From JAHTBL01 sp038532735 (lineage in GTDB: Bacteria > Pseudomonadota > Alphaproteobacteria > Rhodobacterales > Rhodobacteraceae): DNA of 64,000 nt. Where the stretch lies: positions 1 through 64,000 of the forward strand of contig JBCBAC010000007.1 of assembly GCA_038532735.1 (NCBI GenBank), read 5' to 3'. The position numbers were made by a program, and so were the translations under genes. Of this stretch, positions 26,460-34,945 are shown piece by piece. The notes below the pieces were generated by a model, which had not been told where the DNA came from, searched no databases, and saw nothing but the letters and a program-made list of their open reading frames with translations. Positions within the stretch are counted from its first letter, which is position 1. Every line of letters starts with the position of its first letter.

Positions 26460-27914
26460 ATGCCAATTTCCGCAGACAGCTTCTTTCTTGACCCTGATGC
26501 TCAAGGAACGCTCCAAAATCAAATTCAGCAGATGGTGGCGCAGGGGATCCTGTCAGGGCGACTCAGGCCCGGCGAAAAGATGCCATCGTCGCGCAAACTG
26601 GCGGCGCATCTGGGGGTCAGCCGGATCACGGTGACGCTGGCCTATACGGAGCTGTTGGCGGACGATTATCTAAGCTCGCGCGGGCGGTCGGGGTATTATG
26701 TGTCTGAAAACGCGCCGGTTCCGCCAGAGTTTACTCCGACAGAGCGGCCCGAGGATGTCGTCGATTGGAGCCGGGCGCTGGGGCACCGCTATGCCGAGAC
26801 GCCGATGCTGACGAAGCCCGCGGATTGGCGAAGCTATGAGTATCCGTTCATCTATGGGCAGGCGGATGAGGCGCTTTTTGATCGCGCGAATTGGCGACTT
26901 TGTGCGCTGCAAGCCTTGGGCAAGCGTGATTTTGAGGCGTTGACGGCGGATTACTACGATCAGGACGATCCGTTGCTGATCGATTTTATCCTGCGCCACA
27001 CGCTGCCGCGCCGGGGAATCTTGGCGAATCCCGATGAGGTTTTGATCACGCTCGGCGCACAGAACGCGCTTTGGATGACGGCGCAGGTGCTGTTGACCCA
27101 GCGCAGGACGGCAGCGATCGAAGACCCCTGCTATCCGTCGCTGCGCGAAATCTTGACGCAATCGCGCTGCCATCTGACACCGATCCCGGTGGATGCGGAT
27201 GGGCTGCCGCCCGAAAACCTGCCGAGCGACACGGATGTCGTTTTCACGACCCCCAGCCATCAATGCCCGACCACGGCGACGATGCCGCTTGCGCGAAGGC
27301 AAGAACTGCTACGCCGCGCCTCGAAAGACGATTTCCTGATTGTGGAGGATGATTACGAGTTCGAGATGTCGTTTCTCAAATCGCCCTCCCCCGCGCTCAA
27401 GTCGCTCGATAAGGAGGGGCGCGTGATTTATGTCGGCAGCTTTTCCAAATCCATCTTTCCAGGGTTGCGGTTGGGCTATCTTGTGGGCTCTGCCCCGTTT
27501 ATTGCCGAAGTGCGCGCGCTGCGCTCGTCGGTGCTGCGGCACCCGCCAGGACACATCCAGCGGACGGCGGCCTATTTCCTGTCTCTGGGGCATTACGATG
27601 CGCTGGTTCGGCGCATGGGGCTGGCCTATCACGAGCGGCGCAATACGATGGAAGCGGCCCTCAACAAACATGCGCTGACCGTCGCGGGACGCGGGGTTTA
27701 TGGTGGCTCAAGCTACTGGATGCGGGCGCGCGATCCGATTGATGCGCGGCAATTGGCGCGCGATCTGGCACAGAAGGGCGTGCTGATCGAACCAGGTGCA
27801 CCGTTCTTTGCGAGCGAAGACGCACCGCGCGGATTTTACCGCATCGCGTATTCGTCAATCCCGAAGACAAAGATCGCAGACGGTATTGATCTTCTCGCAG
27901 CAGCGTTGCGATGA
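26460..27914 (+). CDS. MocR-type GntR/aminotransferase regulator
   Basis: 484 residues: GntR winged helix (about 10-80, LRPGEKMPSSRKLAAHLGVS) joined to a fold-type I aminotransferase-like domain that keeps the PLP lysine (GSFSKSIFPGLRLGYL, near residue 328). Members such as TauR, GabR and PdxR sense amino compounds as PLP aldimines. It is divergent from the omega-aminotransferase across a 101-base gap, the same layout as tauR-tpa in other Rhodobacteraceae, which suggests local control of that enzyme. Confidence 0.88.
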   Translation: MPISADSFFLDPDAQGTLQNQIQQMVAQGILSGRLRPGEKMPSSRKLAAHLGVSRITVTLAYTELLADDYLSSRGRSGYYVSENAPVPPEFTPTERPEDVVDWSRALGHRYAETPMLTKPADWRSYEYPFIYGQADEALFDRANWRLCALQALGKRDFEALTADYYDQDDPLLIDFILRHTLPRRGILANPDEVLITLGAQNALWMTAQVLLTQRRTAAIEDPCYPSLREILTQSRCHLTPIPVDADGLPPENLPSDTDVVFTTPSHQCPTTATMPLARRQELLRRASKDDFLIVEDDYEFEMSFLKSPSPALKSLDKEGRVIYVGSFSKSIFPGLRLGYLVGSAPFIAEVRALRSSVLRHPPGHIQRTAAYFLSLGHYDALVRRMGLAYHERRNTMEAALNKHALTVAGRGVYGGSSYWMRARDPIDARQLARDLAQKGVLIEPGAPFFASEDAPRGFYRIAYSSIPKTKIADGIDLLAAALR

Positions 27915-27983
27915 TTTCACCTTTGCAAAAATATCCAAAAAATTTCCAAGGATTGGGCAAGCGCTGCCGTCAAACCGTTCAAG

Positions 27984-28523
27984 ATGCGCATGACGACCGA
28001 TGACCGATCCCTTGGCCTTGCCGCCGCTGGCGGAGATGCCGCCGCCTTTGCCGCCCTTCTGGAGCGGCATTACGACCGGATGTTCGGGCTGGCCTTTCGC
28101 CTGACGGGCCAACACGCCGAGGCCGAGGATCTGACGCAGGATATCTGCGCGGCCCTGCCTGCAAAAATACGCGCCTATCGGGGGGAGGCTGCGTTCTCTA
28201 CCTGGCTTTACCGCGTCGTGGTGAACGCGGCCCATGACCGGCGGCGCAGGCAAGCCAGCCATCGCAAAGCCGCGCAAGGCTGGGGCGATTGGGAAGTGAA
28301 CCGTGTGGCCGCCAATGCAGAGGCCGCGGACGCGCAGGATTGGTTGCAGACCGCGATGGCATCCTTGCCGGAGGCCCTGCGCGATACGCTGGCTTTGGTG
28401 CTGGACGATATGAACCACGCGGAGGTAGGCGCAGTGCTGGGCATCTCCGAAGGCACCGTGAGTTGGCGCGTGTCGGAGGCCAAGAAGCACCTGCGCGCCC
28501 TGAAAGAGAAGGAGACGACATGA
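27984..28523 (+). CDS. ECF-family RNA polymerase sigma factor
   Basis: 179 residues with sigma region 2 (about 22-90; YDRMFGLAFRLTGQHAEAEDLTQD, AFSTWLYRVVVNAAHD) and region 4 (about 115-172; helix-turn-helix MNHAEVGAVLGISEGTVSWRV). The stop overlaps the start of the next gene in an ATGA, so sigma factor and vWA protein are made together; such coupling usually marks a regulator partner. The start could also be the ATG at 27990. Confidence 0.9.
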   Translation: MRMTTDDRSLGLAAAGGDAAAFAALLERHYDRMFGLAFRLTGQHAEAEDLTQDICAALPAKIRAYRGEAAFSTWLYRVVVNAAHDRRRRQASHRKAAQGWGDWEVNRVAANAEAADAQDWLQTAMASLPEALRDTLALVLDDMNHAEVGAVLGISEGTVSWRVSEAKKHLRALKEKETT

Positions 28524-30502
28524 CCGATGATCTCGACGATCTCCGCAAGGCGATGAAAGCGGCAACGCCCGCACCGGATGCGGATGCAAAGGCCGCGAAT
28601 ATCGCTTTGGCCAAGAAAAACTTTGCCGATCTCCAAGGATCGGGCGCGGTGGCCCGTCCCAAGTCCAATCGTATTTGGACAGGAGTTAAAGCGATGTTTT
28701 CCACCATGACCACGCGCGGCGGGCTTGTCGCATCGACCGCATTGATCGCGATCGGGTTTGTTGCACTGAACCCGCAGCTGCTTGAGTTTGGCGCGCAGCC
28801 GGAGGCCGTGACCTTACCGGCCAGTGTCGGTTCAGAGCCGCTTGAGATGGCGGCGGAGGATCGTTCGTCGATGGAGATCCTGCGGGAAGAAGCCCCCTCC
28901 GTCAGCACGGCAGAGCCTGTGATGATCGACGATGTCATGGCAGGTGCGTCGAACCTATATGCGCCACCCGCTCAGCGAAAAACAGAATCGCTCAGCCAGA
29001 GCAGTCAGGCTGAAAGCTATGACTGGCCCGAAACGCGGATCTACCCGCAGCCCGCGCCGCGCCCGTCCATTATCTTGCCGGATGGGGATGCTGTGGCCCC
29101 TCCCCCCATGATCGAGGGGGATACTGAGGCCTTTCCGGAAGCAGCCGAGAACCCGCTGAAAATCACGGCTGAGGAGCCAGTTTCGACGTTTTCGATTGAT
29201 GTGGATACGGCGTCTTATGCGGTGGTGCGCAATTCGTTGATGAACGGCGCTTTGCCGCCGCGCGACGCTGTGCGCGTGGAAGAAATGGTGAACTATTTCC
29301 CTTACACCTACCCTGCGCCGGACGGCGATGCACCGTTTCAGCCGACGGTAACCGTGGCCGAGACGCCATGGAACACCGGCACGCAGCTGGTGCATATCGG
29401 GCTGCAAGGGGCGGAGATTACAGAGCGTCCGCCTTTGAATCTGGTCTTTCTAATCGACACGTCCGGCTCGATGCAGGCGGCAAACAAGCTGCCTTTGCTC
29501 AAACAGTCCTTCAGGCTGATGCTGTCGCAGCTACGCCCGGACGATGAGGTGTCGATTGTCACCTATGCGGGGAGTGCCGGGCAGGTGCTGGAGCCGACGG
29601 CGGCAGGTGAACGATCGGTTATTCTGGCTGCTTTGGATCGTTTGGAAGCTGGCGGTGGCACCGCGGGTCAGGCCGGCTTGCAGCAGGCTTATGCGGTGGC
29701 CGAAGGCATGGCCGCCGATGGCGAGGTCTCGCGCGTGATCCTTGCGACGGATGGGGATTTCAATGTGGGGCTTTCGGACCCTGAGGCGTTGACGGACTTC
29801 ATCGCGGATCAGCGGGAGAGTGGCACCTATCTGTCGGTTCTAGGCTTTGGGCGCGGCAATCTGGATGACGCCACGATGCAAGCGCTGGCGCAGAACGGGA
29901 ATGGGCAAGCGGCTTATATCGACACGCTGAGCGAGGCGCAGAAGGTGCTGGTCGATCAGTTGAGCGGTGCGCTCTTTCCGATTGCCGATGATGTAAAGGT
30001 CCAGGTGGAGTTCAACCCGGCGCGCATCACGGAGTATCGCTTGATCGGATATGAAACGCGCGCGCTGCAACGCGAGGACTTCAACAATGACCGCGTGGAT
30101 GCGGGCGAGATTGGGGCGGGCCACACGGTGACGGCGATCTACGAGGTCACGCCGGTGGGATCGAGTGCGGTGATGAGCGATCCGCTGCGCTATGGCAATG
30201 CTGTGGCGGGAGATCCCGAGGCGGAGATCGGCTTTCTCAAGCTGCGCTACAAGGCGCCGGGCGCGGATGAAAGCGCATTAATTGAGCAGCCTTTGCCGGA
30301 GGCGTCTTCGCTGGGGGGTGAGGCACAGTTCGCGGTGGCGATTGCGGGGTTTGCGCAATTGCTGCGGGGCGAGAGTGCTTTGCTGGACTGGGGCTATGCG
30401 GAGGCGATTGCTTTGGCGAATGGCGCGAAGGGGGAGGACCCGTTCGGATATCGCGCAGAGGCGGTGAGCCTGATGCGGCTGGCGCAGAGTTTGAGCGAGT
30501 AG
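28520..30502 (+). CDS. Membrane-anchored von Willebrand A protein (YfbK type)
   Basis: 660 residues. A short cytoplasmic N-terminus (about 1-65, charged, alanine-rich) and one membrane helix (about 70-88) are followed by an outer region with a proline-rich linker, a vWA-associated N domain and a vWA domain with a complete metal site (DTSGSM near residue 312), then a C-terminal YfbK-type domain. The start at 28520 is chosen by the ATGA overlap with the sigma gene; the frame is open further upstream inside it. Location and topology suggest it could act as a membrane partner or anti-sigma of the ECF factor. Confidence 0.85.
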   Translation: MTDDLDDLRKAMKAATPAPDADAKAANIALAKKNFADLQGSGAVARPKSNRIWTGVKAMFSTMTTRGGLVASTALIAIGFVALNPQLLEFGAQPEAVTLPASVGSEPLEMAAEDRSSMEILREEAPSVSTAEPVMIDDVMAGASNLYAPPAQRKTESLSQSSQAESYDWPETRIYPQPAPRPSIILPDGDAVAPPPMIEGDTEAFPEAAENPLKITAEEPVSTFSIDVDTASYAVVRNSLMNGALPPRDAVRVEEMVNYFPYTYPAPDGDAPFQPTVTVAETPWNTGTQLVHIGLQGAEITERPPLNLVFLIDTSGSMQAANKLPLLKQSFRLMLSQLRPDDEVSIVTYAGSAGQVLEPTAAGERSVILAALDRLEAGGGTAGQAGLQQAYAVAEGMAADGEVSRVILATDGDFNVGLSDPEALTDFIADQRESGTYLSVLGFGRGNLDDATMQALAQNGNGQAAYIDTLSEAQKVLVDQLSGALFPIADDVKVQVEFNPARITEYRLIGYETRALQREDFNNDRVDAGEIGAGHTVTAIYEVTPVGSSAVMSDPLRYGNAVAGDPEAEIGFLKLRYKAPGADESALIEQPLPEASSLGGEAQFAVAIAGFAQLLRGESALLDWGYAEAIALANGAKGEDPFGYRAEAVSLMRLAQSLSE

Positions 30503-30512
30503 AGCTTAGGGA

Positions 30513-30632
30513 CGCGCCCGACCCTGGGTGGGCGTTTGCATCAGTTGATCAGGGCATGGCGTTGACATGCGCAGAAGATCGGATCGGTGCGAGACCCAAC
30601 CATGCGCCCTCCCGGGGGGAGGGTCGGGCGCG
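30513..30632. repeat. Intergenic inverted repeat unit
   Basis: CGCGCCCGACCC (30513-30524) returns as GGGTCGGGCGCG (30621-30632), a perfect 12-base inverted pair 96 bases apart. The second arm is preceded by CCCTCCCGGGGGGAGGG, itself a palindrome, and followed by CGGCCCGGGCTTGCAGCCCG. No coding frame makes sense here. It looks like a dispersed intergenic repeat. Confidence 0.5.
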
Positions 30633-30685
30633 GCCCGGGCTTGCAGCCCGCGCAACTTTTGAACACCCGAAGCTCCCAAAGCAAA

Positions 30686-30715
30686 AAGGCCCCGCGCATC
30701 GCTGCACGGGGCCTT
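30686..30715 (-). terminator. Terminator of hsp20
   Basis: On the minus strand AAGGCCCCG-loop-CGGGGCCTT is followed by a T-run (TTTTT), a canonical intrinsic terminator 22 bases after the hsp20 stop. Confidence 0.85.
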
Positions 30716-30736
30716 CCACACACATGTCTTCAGGCG

Positions 30737-31207
30737 TTAGTTGACGGATTTCGCGTCAACGACGTCTTTCTCGATCGCCTTCGTTCCGCTGGAGATGGCG
30801 ATGCGGCGGGGCTTGAGGGCCTCGGGCACTTCGCGCTCCAGTTCAATGTGGAGCATGCCGTCCACATGGCTCGCACCGGTCACGCGGACGTGGTCGGCCA
30901 GCTGGAACCGACGCTCGAACGCGCGGGTCGCGATGCCGCGATGCAGGTAGGTGCGCTCGGTCTCGCTGGCCTCTTTACGGGCAGAGACATGCAGGGCGTT
31001 TTCCTTCACTTCGACGAACAGTTCATCTTCGGTGAAACCGGCCACTGCGATCGAGATGCGATAGGCATCGTCGGCGGTTTTTTCGATGTTGTAAGGGGGG
31101 TAGGTTTGGTTGCTGACATCATTGGCCAGAACCCGGTCCATCATGTCGGCGATTTGGTCAAAGCCAACGGTTGCACGATACAGGGGTGCAAGATCAAAGC
31201 TACGCAT
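30737..31207 (-). CDS. hsp20: Small heat-shock protein (Hsp20/IbpA family)
   Basis: ATP-independent holdase that binds unfolding proteins. 156 residues with an alpha-crystallin domain (about 38-130): the N-terminal MRSFDLAPLYRATVGFD is typical of IbpA-like proteins, followed by YNIEKTADDAYRISIAVAGF and the GMLHIELERE strand. The ATG at 31207 sits 7 bases after GGAGG; an upstream ATG at 31213 abuts the ribosome site and is unlikely. The leader forms a ROSE-like thermosensor (see separate entry). Confidence 0.92.
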   Translation of the reverse strand: MRSFDLAPLYRATVGFDQIADMMDRVLANDVSNQTYPPYNIEKTADDAYRISIAVAGFTEDELFVEVKENALHVSARKEASETERTYLHRGIATRAFERRFQLADHVRVTGASHVDGMLHIELEREVPEALKPRRIAISSGTKAIEKDVVDAKSVN

Positions 31208-31309
31208 GGTCATCCTCCATTGAGCGACAAATAAGCGTTTATGTTGCGGCCTTCCGATCCGGACAGGCCTTGTTTTCAAAGTATCGGACCCAGGATTGGC
31301 ATCCGATAC
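31208..31309 (-). promoter_or_regulatory. ROSE-like RNA thermometer leader of hsp20
   Basis: Read on the minus strand the leader can form three hairpins. First GTATCGGA-N13-TCCGATAC (31281-31309, perfect 8-base arms). Second GGCCT-G-TCCG-GAT-CGGA-AGGCC (31248-31269, one bulged G). Third GTCGCTC-AATG-GAGGATGAC (31210-31228), in which the ribosome site GGAGGA is paired with UCGCU, matching the ROSE rule U(U/C)GCU with an unpaired or G-G position. Only a fold prediction can confirm it. Confidence 0.6.
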
Positions 31310-31346
31310 ACGCTATATTGGGAAGCTTTTGAGGCGTTTCAAGAGG

Positions 31347-32171
31347 TCAAGGTTTGACGAAACGTGCGCTGGATCCGGCATCGGATTGGGGCAGGCCCAA
31401 GCGACGGGGCATAACGCGGGTGGGTTGGGCCGATGCGGCCTCTGTCACGCCGCGCCCGCTGCGGAGTTGCTGTTTCATCTCGGACACGGCGCGGGGTAGT
31501 TCCATGCCGAACGCCAGCACATCGCCGTTCTCGTCCAGACCGCCGCGCGAGACTAGCGAGACGATTTTGACACGGTGGCCGATCTTCTCGAACACCGGCG
31601 CGCCGCTGGAGCCGAAGGTTACATCGCAGTTGAACGCAATAAGGCCATCAAACTTGCCGCGCATCCGGCATTTGCGCTGCCAGGAGAGCGCCTCGTTCCG
31701 GCCGCGGCCATAAGAGACAATGCTGATATCGCGGCTGTTTACAGTCGGGTCGGCGACCACAAACGGATCCGCGAGGCCCACATGGATGGGCTTGTCGAGC
31801 TGCAAGAGCGCCATGTCGTAGAGCGCGTTGTAAACCGTCGAGGGGGCGTCAGGGTCGTAGCGATCATGCACCGCGATGCGAGTGCCCTTCGCCTCGGCAA
31901 TGGCGTCTCCATCCCGGTAGCCCGCGCGGAAGGTGACTTTGGCGGGGTCCATCGTGCCGGTGCCGCGCTGGGTCACACAATGGGCGGCGGTAAGAACAAG
32001 ATCGGCGGCGATCAGCGCACCGGTGCAGGTGCCTTTGCCCGCCATATCAAGGCGGCCGACGGCCTCGTAGCCAAATAGATCATCGCGGTCCGTCAAACGG
32101 ATCAGGCCGGAGTTTTGAGCGTGCGCCATGGGCGCAATCAGGCAGAACGACAGGACAAGCGCACGGATCAT
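31347..32171 (-). CDS. Secreted trypsin-like serine protease
   Basis: 274 residues with a signal peptide ending at AHA (residue 18) and a chymotrypsin-fold catalytic triad: H64 in LTAAHC, D119 in YDMALL and S189 in FGSSGAP. The nucleophile context GSSGAP differs from the usual GDSGGP, so the Asp that shapes the S1 pocket may be missing and specificity altered. It overlaps its paralogue upstream by 4 bases; the pair are tandem duplicates in one operon. Confidence 0.88.
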   Translation of the reverse strand: MIRALVLSFCLIAPMAHAQNSGLIRLTDRDDLFGYEAVGRLDMAGKGTCTGALIAADLVLTAAHCVTQRGTGTMDPAKVTFRAGYRDGDAIAEAKGTRIAVHDRYDPDAPSTVYNALYDMALLQLDKPIHVGLADPFVVADPTVNSRDISIVSYGRGRNEALSWQRKCRMRGKFDGLIAFNCDVTFGSSGAPVFEKIGHRVKIVSLVSRGGLDENGDVLAFGMELPRAVSEMKQQLRSGRGVTEAASAQPTRVMPRRLGLPQSDAGSSARFVKP

Positions 32172-32986
32172 TGCTTGGGGCTCACGAATTTCGCGCCGGT
32201 GTCGCGACGTTCGCCCGACATCAAGAGGCGTGTGGCGGTCGGGCGGATCCCGGCGACCGTGCCTTCGCCGTCATCAAAGCGCGCCATCAGGTCGTCCATC
32301 GGGCCATCGACTGCCATGCCGAGTGAGACCTTCCGCCCCTGCATTTCCGCCTTGGCGGACACGACCGAAACGATGCGAGCAGTGCCGCCCTCAAAGCTGA
32401 AAATCGGCGCGCCGGAGGCCCCAAAATCCACATCGCAAGACAGCACCAGTGTCGCAAAACGCCGTGCGAGGACGGAGCAGGTTTCCTGAATGGAGGGCGC
32501 TTCTGCCCGGTCCTTGGCGTAGGAAACAACGCCCACATCCGCGCCTTTGAGGGGCTTCTGACCCAGGTCAAAGGGGATCACCTGAGTGTTGCGGATGGGC
32601 TGACTGAGCTCGATCAGGGCAAGGTCATATTTGACACGTGCGCCTTGGAGGCCCGTCGCCTCGTAGCTGTAGTCGGGATGCGCGAGCGTGCGCTTGGCCT
32701 TGCGGAAAGCGCTAGCAGAGCCGTTACGCCATCCGGGACGAAATTCGATCTGCGCCGGGTCGATGGCATTGCCCGCCTCGTCGTAAAGGCAATGCGCTGC
32801 GGTGAGCACCACGTTATCACGGATCAGCGCGCCGGTGCAAAAGCCATTGGCGCCAAGGTTCAATCGGCCCACAGCCTCCCACCCGCGGGTGTCATCGCCG
32901 GTTTCCATCTGCTTGAGGCCGGTATCTTGGGCCGCCGCAAAAACGGGGCATACGGCCAACACCGCAGCTATAATCAAGGATCGCAT
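32168..32986 (-). CDS. Secreted trypsin-like serine protease, paralogue
   Basis: 272 residues from the Met at 32986, which gives a clean signal peptide (MRSLIIAAVLAVCPVFAAAQ); six more residues are possible from 33004. The triad is complete: H65 in LTAAHC, D121 in KYDLALI and S191 in FGASGAP. Like its neighbour it has Ala-Ser or Ser-Ser in place of Asp-Ser before the nucleophile glycine. First gene of the two-protease operon. Confidence 0.88.
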   Translation of the reverse strand: MRSLIIAAVLAVCPVFAAAQDTGLKQMETGDDTRGWEAVGRLNLGANGFCTGALIRDNVVLTAAHCLYDEAGNAIDPAQIEFRPGWRNGSASAFRKAKRTLAHPDYSYEATGLQGARVKYDLALIELSQPIRNTQVIPFDLGQKPLKGADVGVVSYAKDRAEAPSIQETCSVLARRFATLVLSCDVDFGASGAPIFSFEGGTARIVSVVSAKAEMQGRKVSLGMAVDGPMDDLMARFDDGEGTVAGIRPTATRLLMSGERRDTGAKFVSPKQ

Positions 32987-33096
32987 GATCTGCCTGTCCT
33001 GCATCTAACGCGTCTGTTTCGACGCTTAATGCAACCTTAGGGCAAAAATGGGGCGTCGGGTAGGAATTCAGCAGATTGCGCTGGCCAAAGGTCGGT

Positions 33097-33537
33097 TCAT
33101 GGGCGTCGCGTCCAACGATGCTCGACATCGACCAGTCCCGAGCCTTCCTCGGTCTCTCGGGAAATCTCGATGCAACCCTCTCGCCGGTAGAAATTTCGGG
33201 CGTTCGCATTGAGCGCATAAGACCAGACGGTTATCCAATCGCGATCCTGCTTGGCAAGATCAAGAAGGTGTTTGCCCACCCCGCGATTGCGGGCCGCACG
33301 CGCCACATAAAGTCCGGTGATATTGTCGTCATCGCGGACGCAAAAACCGACGGTTTTGCCGTCTTTCTCGGCCACCCAGGACGTTGGGACATGAGTTAGG
33401 CAAGCGCGCCACCAGCTTAGGACATCCGCGTAGTCATCCAGCGGGCCGACCCAAGGTGTCTCGTCATTCCACTGTCGAATGATGGCAACAATCGCCTCTG
33501 CATCGGCTGGGTTTGCTCGCCTGTAGGTGTAGGTCAT
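33097..33537 (-). CDS. GNAT-family N-acetyltransferase
   Basis: 146 residues of the GNAT fold. Visible are the N-terminal YRRANPADAEAIVAII, the central strand GFCVRDDDNITGLYVARAARNRGVG carrying the acetyl-CoA pyrophosphate loop (RNRGVG), and the C-terminal NFYRREGC. It acetylates an amine on a small molecule or protein; the substrate cannot be predicted. Stands alone between the proteases and glcF. Confidence 0.85.
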   Translation of the reverse strand: MTYTYRRANPADAEAIVAIIRQWNDETPWVGPLDDYADVLSWWRACLTHVPTSWVAEKDGKTVGFCVRDDDNITGLYVARAARNRGVGKHLLDLAKQDRDWITVWSYALNANARNFYRREGCIEISRETEEGSGLVDVEHRWTRRP

Positions 33538-33594
33538 AGAGGCAGACTAAGGCGCGTCTCGGGCTGCGTCTACGCACCCAAGGGCCCTGCGCGC

Positions 33595-34935
33595 CTAACG
33601 CAGGATCGGCACCTCTGGCGCGCGTTTCCCTTCGGCGGTCATCGCGGGGGGCTGCGGGCCGCCAGTGGCCCAGTCGAGCAGTTCAACCGTGTGCATGATC
33701 GGGATTTCGGTCGCGCCGCCGATCTGCATCATGCAGCCGATATTACCTGCTGCGATAATGTCGGGGTTCTTGGCCTCCAGCGTGTCGACCTTGCGCTTTT
33801 TGAGCTGTTTGGAAATCTCGGGCTGCATCAGGTTATAAGTGCCCGCAGAGCCGCAGCAGAGATGGCTGTCGGCGGGTTCAACCACCTTGAAGCCAGCACG
33901 CTTGAGCAGGTCTTTGGGATAGGTCTTGATCTGCTGGCCGTGCTGGAGCGAGCAGGCCGCATGATAGGCAACAGTCAGAGTTTCGGTGCCGCCGGATTTA
34001 AACTCAGGTGCGCCTTTGGGTAGCAGCTCGATCAACACTTCGCTGATGTCCTTGGCGATGCCCGCGACGGCGGCGGCTTCCTTGGCGAGCGGTTCGTTGC
34101 GGAACATATGGCCGTAATCCTTCACGGTCGTGCCACAGCCAGAGGTGTTGATGACGATGGCATCCAGCCCCTCGCCTTCCATTTCCTTGTGCCAGGCTTT
34201 GATATTCTTGGCCGCCGTTGCGTGGCTTTCCTTGGTTTTGCCCATGTGATGTGTCAGCGCCCCGCAGCAGCCTGCACCTTCGGCCACGACGACCTCAGCC
34301 CCCAGCCGGCGCAAGAGGCGGATGGTGGCGTCGTTGATGTCGGTGTTCAGCGCCTTTTGCGCGCAGCCGGTCATCAAGGTGACGCGCATTTTCTTCGGCG
34401 CTTCGGGCGTGAAGGTCTGCGGATCGTCATTCCGAGAGACGGGCGGGATGGTCTTCGGGGCCATCTCAAGCATCGCCTTGAGACGAGCGTCGGGCATCAG
34501 GAATGCAAAGGGCCGACCGGCTTTAGCGCCCAGAAGCGCAAGCCGAAACCGCGTGGGATAGGGCAGGATTTGCGCAAGGATCCAACGCAGGGCGCGGTCG
34601 CTCCAACTGCGCTTGTATTTTTGCTCAATGTATTCGCGCGCATGATCGACAAGATGCATGTAATGCACGCCCGAAGGACAGGTGCTCATACAGGCCAGAC
34701 AGCTGAGGCAGCGGTCAATATGCTTGACGGTCTTCTCGTCCGGCGTGCGCTCGTTTTCGAGCATATCCTTGATCAGGTAGATGCGGCCACGGGGGCTGTC
34801 GAGCTCATCGCCCAGCACCTGATAGGTCGGGCATGTGGCGGTGCAAAAACCGCAATGCACACAGGTGCGCAGGATCTCGTTTGAGCGTTGGATGCCGGGA
34901 TCGGTCAGTTGCTCAGGCGTGAAGGTCGTTTGCAT
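33595..34935 (-). CDS. glcF: Glycolate oxidase iron-sulfur subunit
   Basis: 446 residues. Two ferredoxin-type [4Fe-4S] motifs near the N-terminus (CVHCGFCTATCP and CLSCLACMSTCP), then two CCG-type domains (GAGCCGALTHH; DSHLCCGSAGTYN) that bind further Fe-S or cofactor. It carries electrons from the GlcD/GlcE flavins to the membrane quinone pool. Last gene of glcDEF, 10 bases after glcE. Confidence 0.95.
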   Translation of the reverse strand: MQTTFTPEQLTDPGIQRSNEILRTCVHCGFCTATCPTYQVLGDELDSPRGRIYLIKDMLENERTPDEKTVKHIDRCLSCLACMSTCPSGVHYMHLVDHAREYIEQKYKRSWSDRALRWILAQILPYPTRFRLALLGAKAGRPFAFLMPDARLKAMLEMAPKTIPPVSRNDDPQTFTPEAPKKMRVTLMTGCAQKALNTDINDATIRLLRRLGAEVVVAEGAGCCGALTHHMGKTKESHATAAKNIKAWHKEMEGEGLDAIVINTSGCGTTVKDYGHMFRNEPLAKEAAAVAGIAKDISEVLIELLPKGAPEFKSGGTETLTVAYHAACSLQHGQQIKTYPKDLLKRAGFKVVEPADSHLCCGSAGTYNLMQPEISKQLKKRKVDTLEAKNPDIIAAGNIGCMMQIGGATEIPIMHTVELLDWATGGPQPPAMTAEGKRAPEVPILR

Positions 34936-34945
34936 GTCGTGCTCC

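Noticed and set aside
28289..28519. Upstream extension of the vWA gene frame
   Set aside because: It overlaps the sigma factor in another frame; the ATG at 28520 with an ATGA overlap gives a sensible N-terminus and membrane helix.
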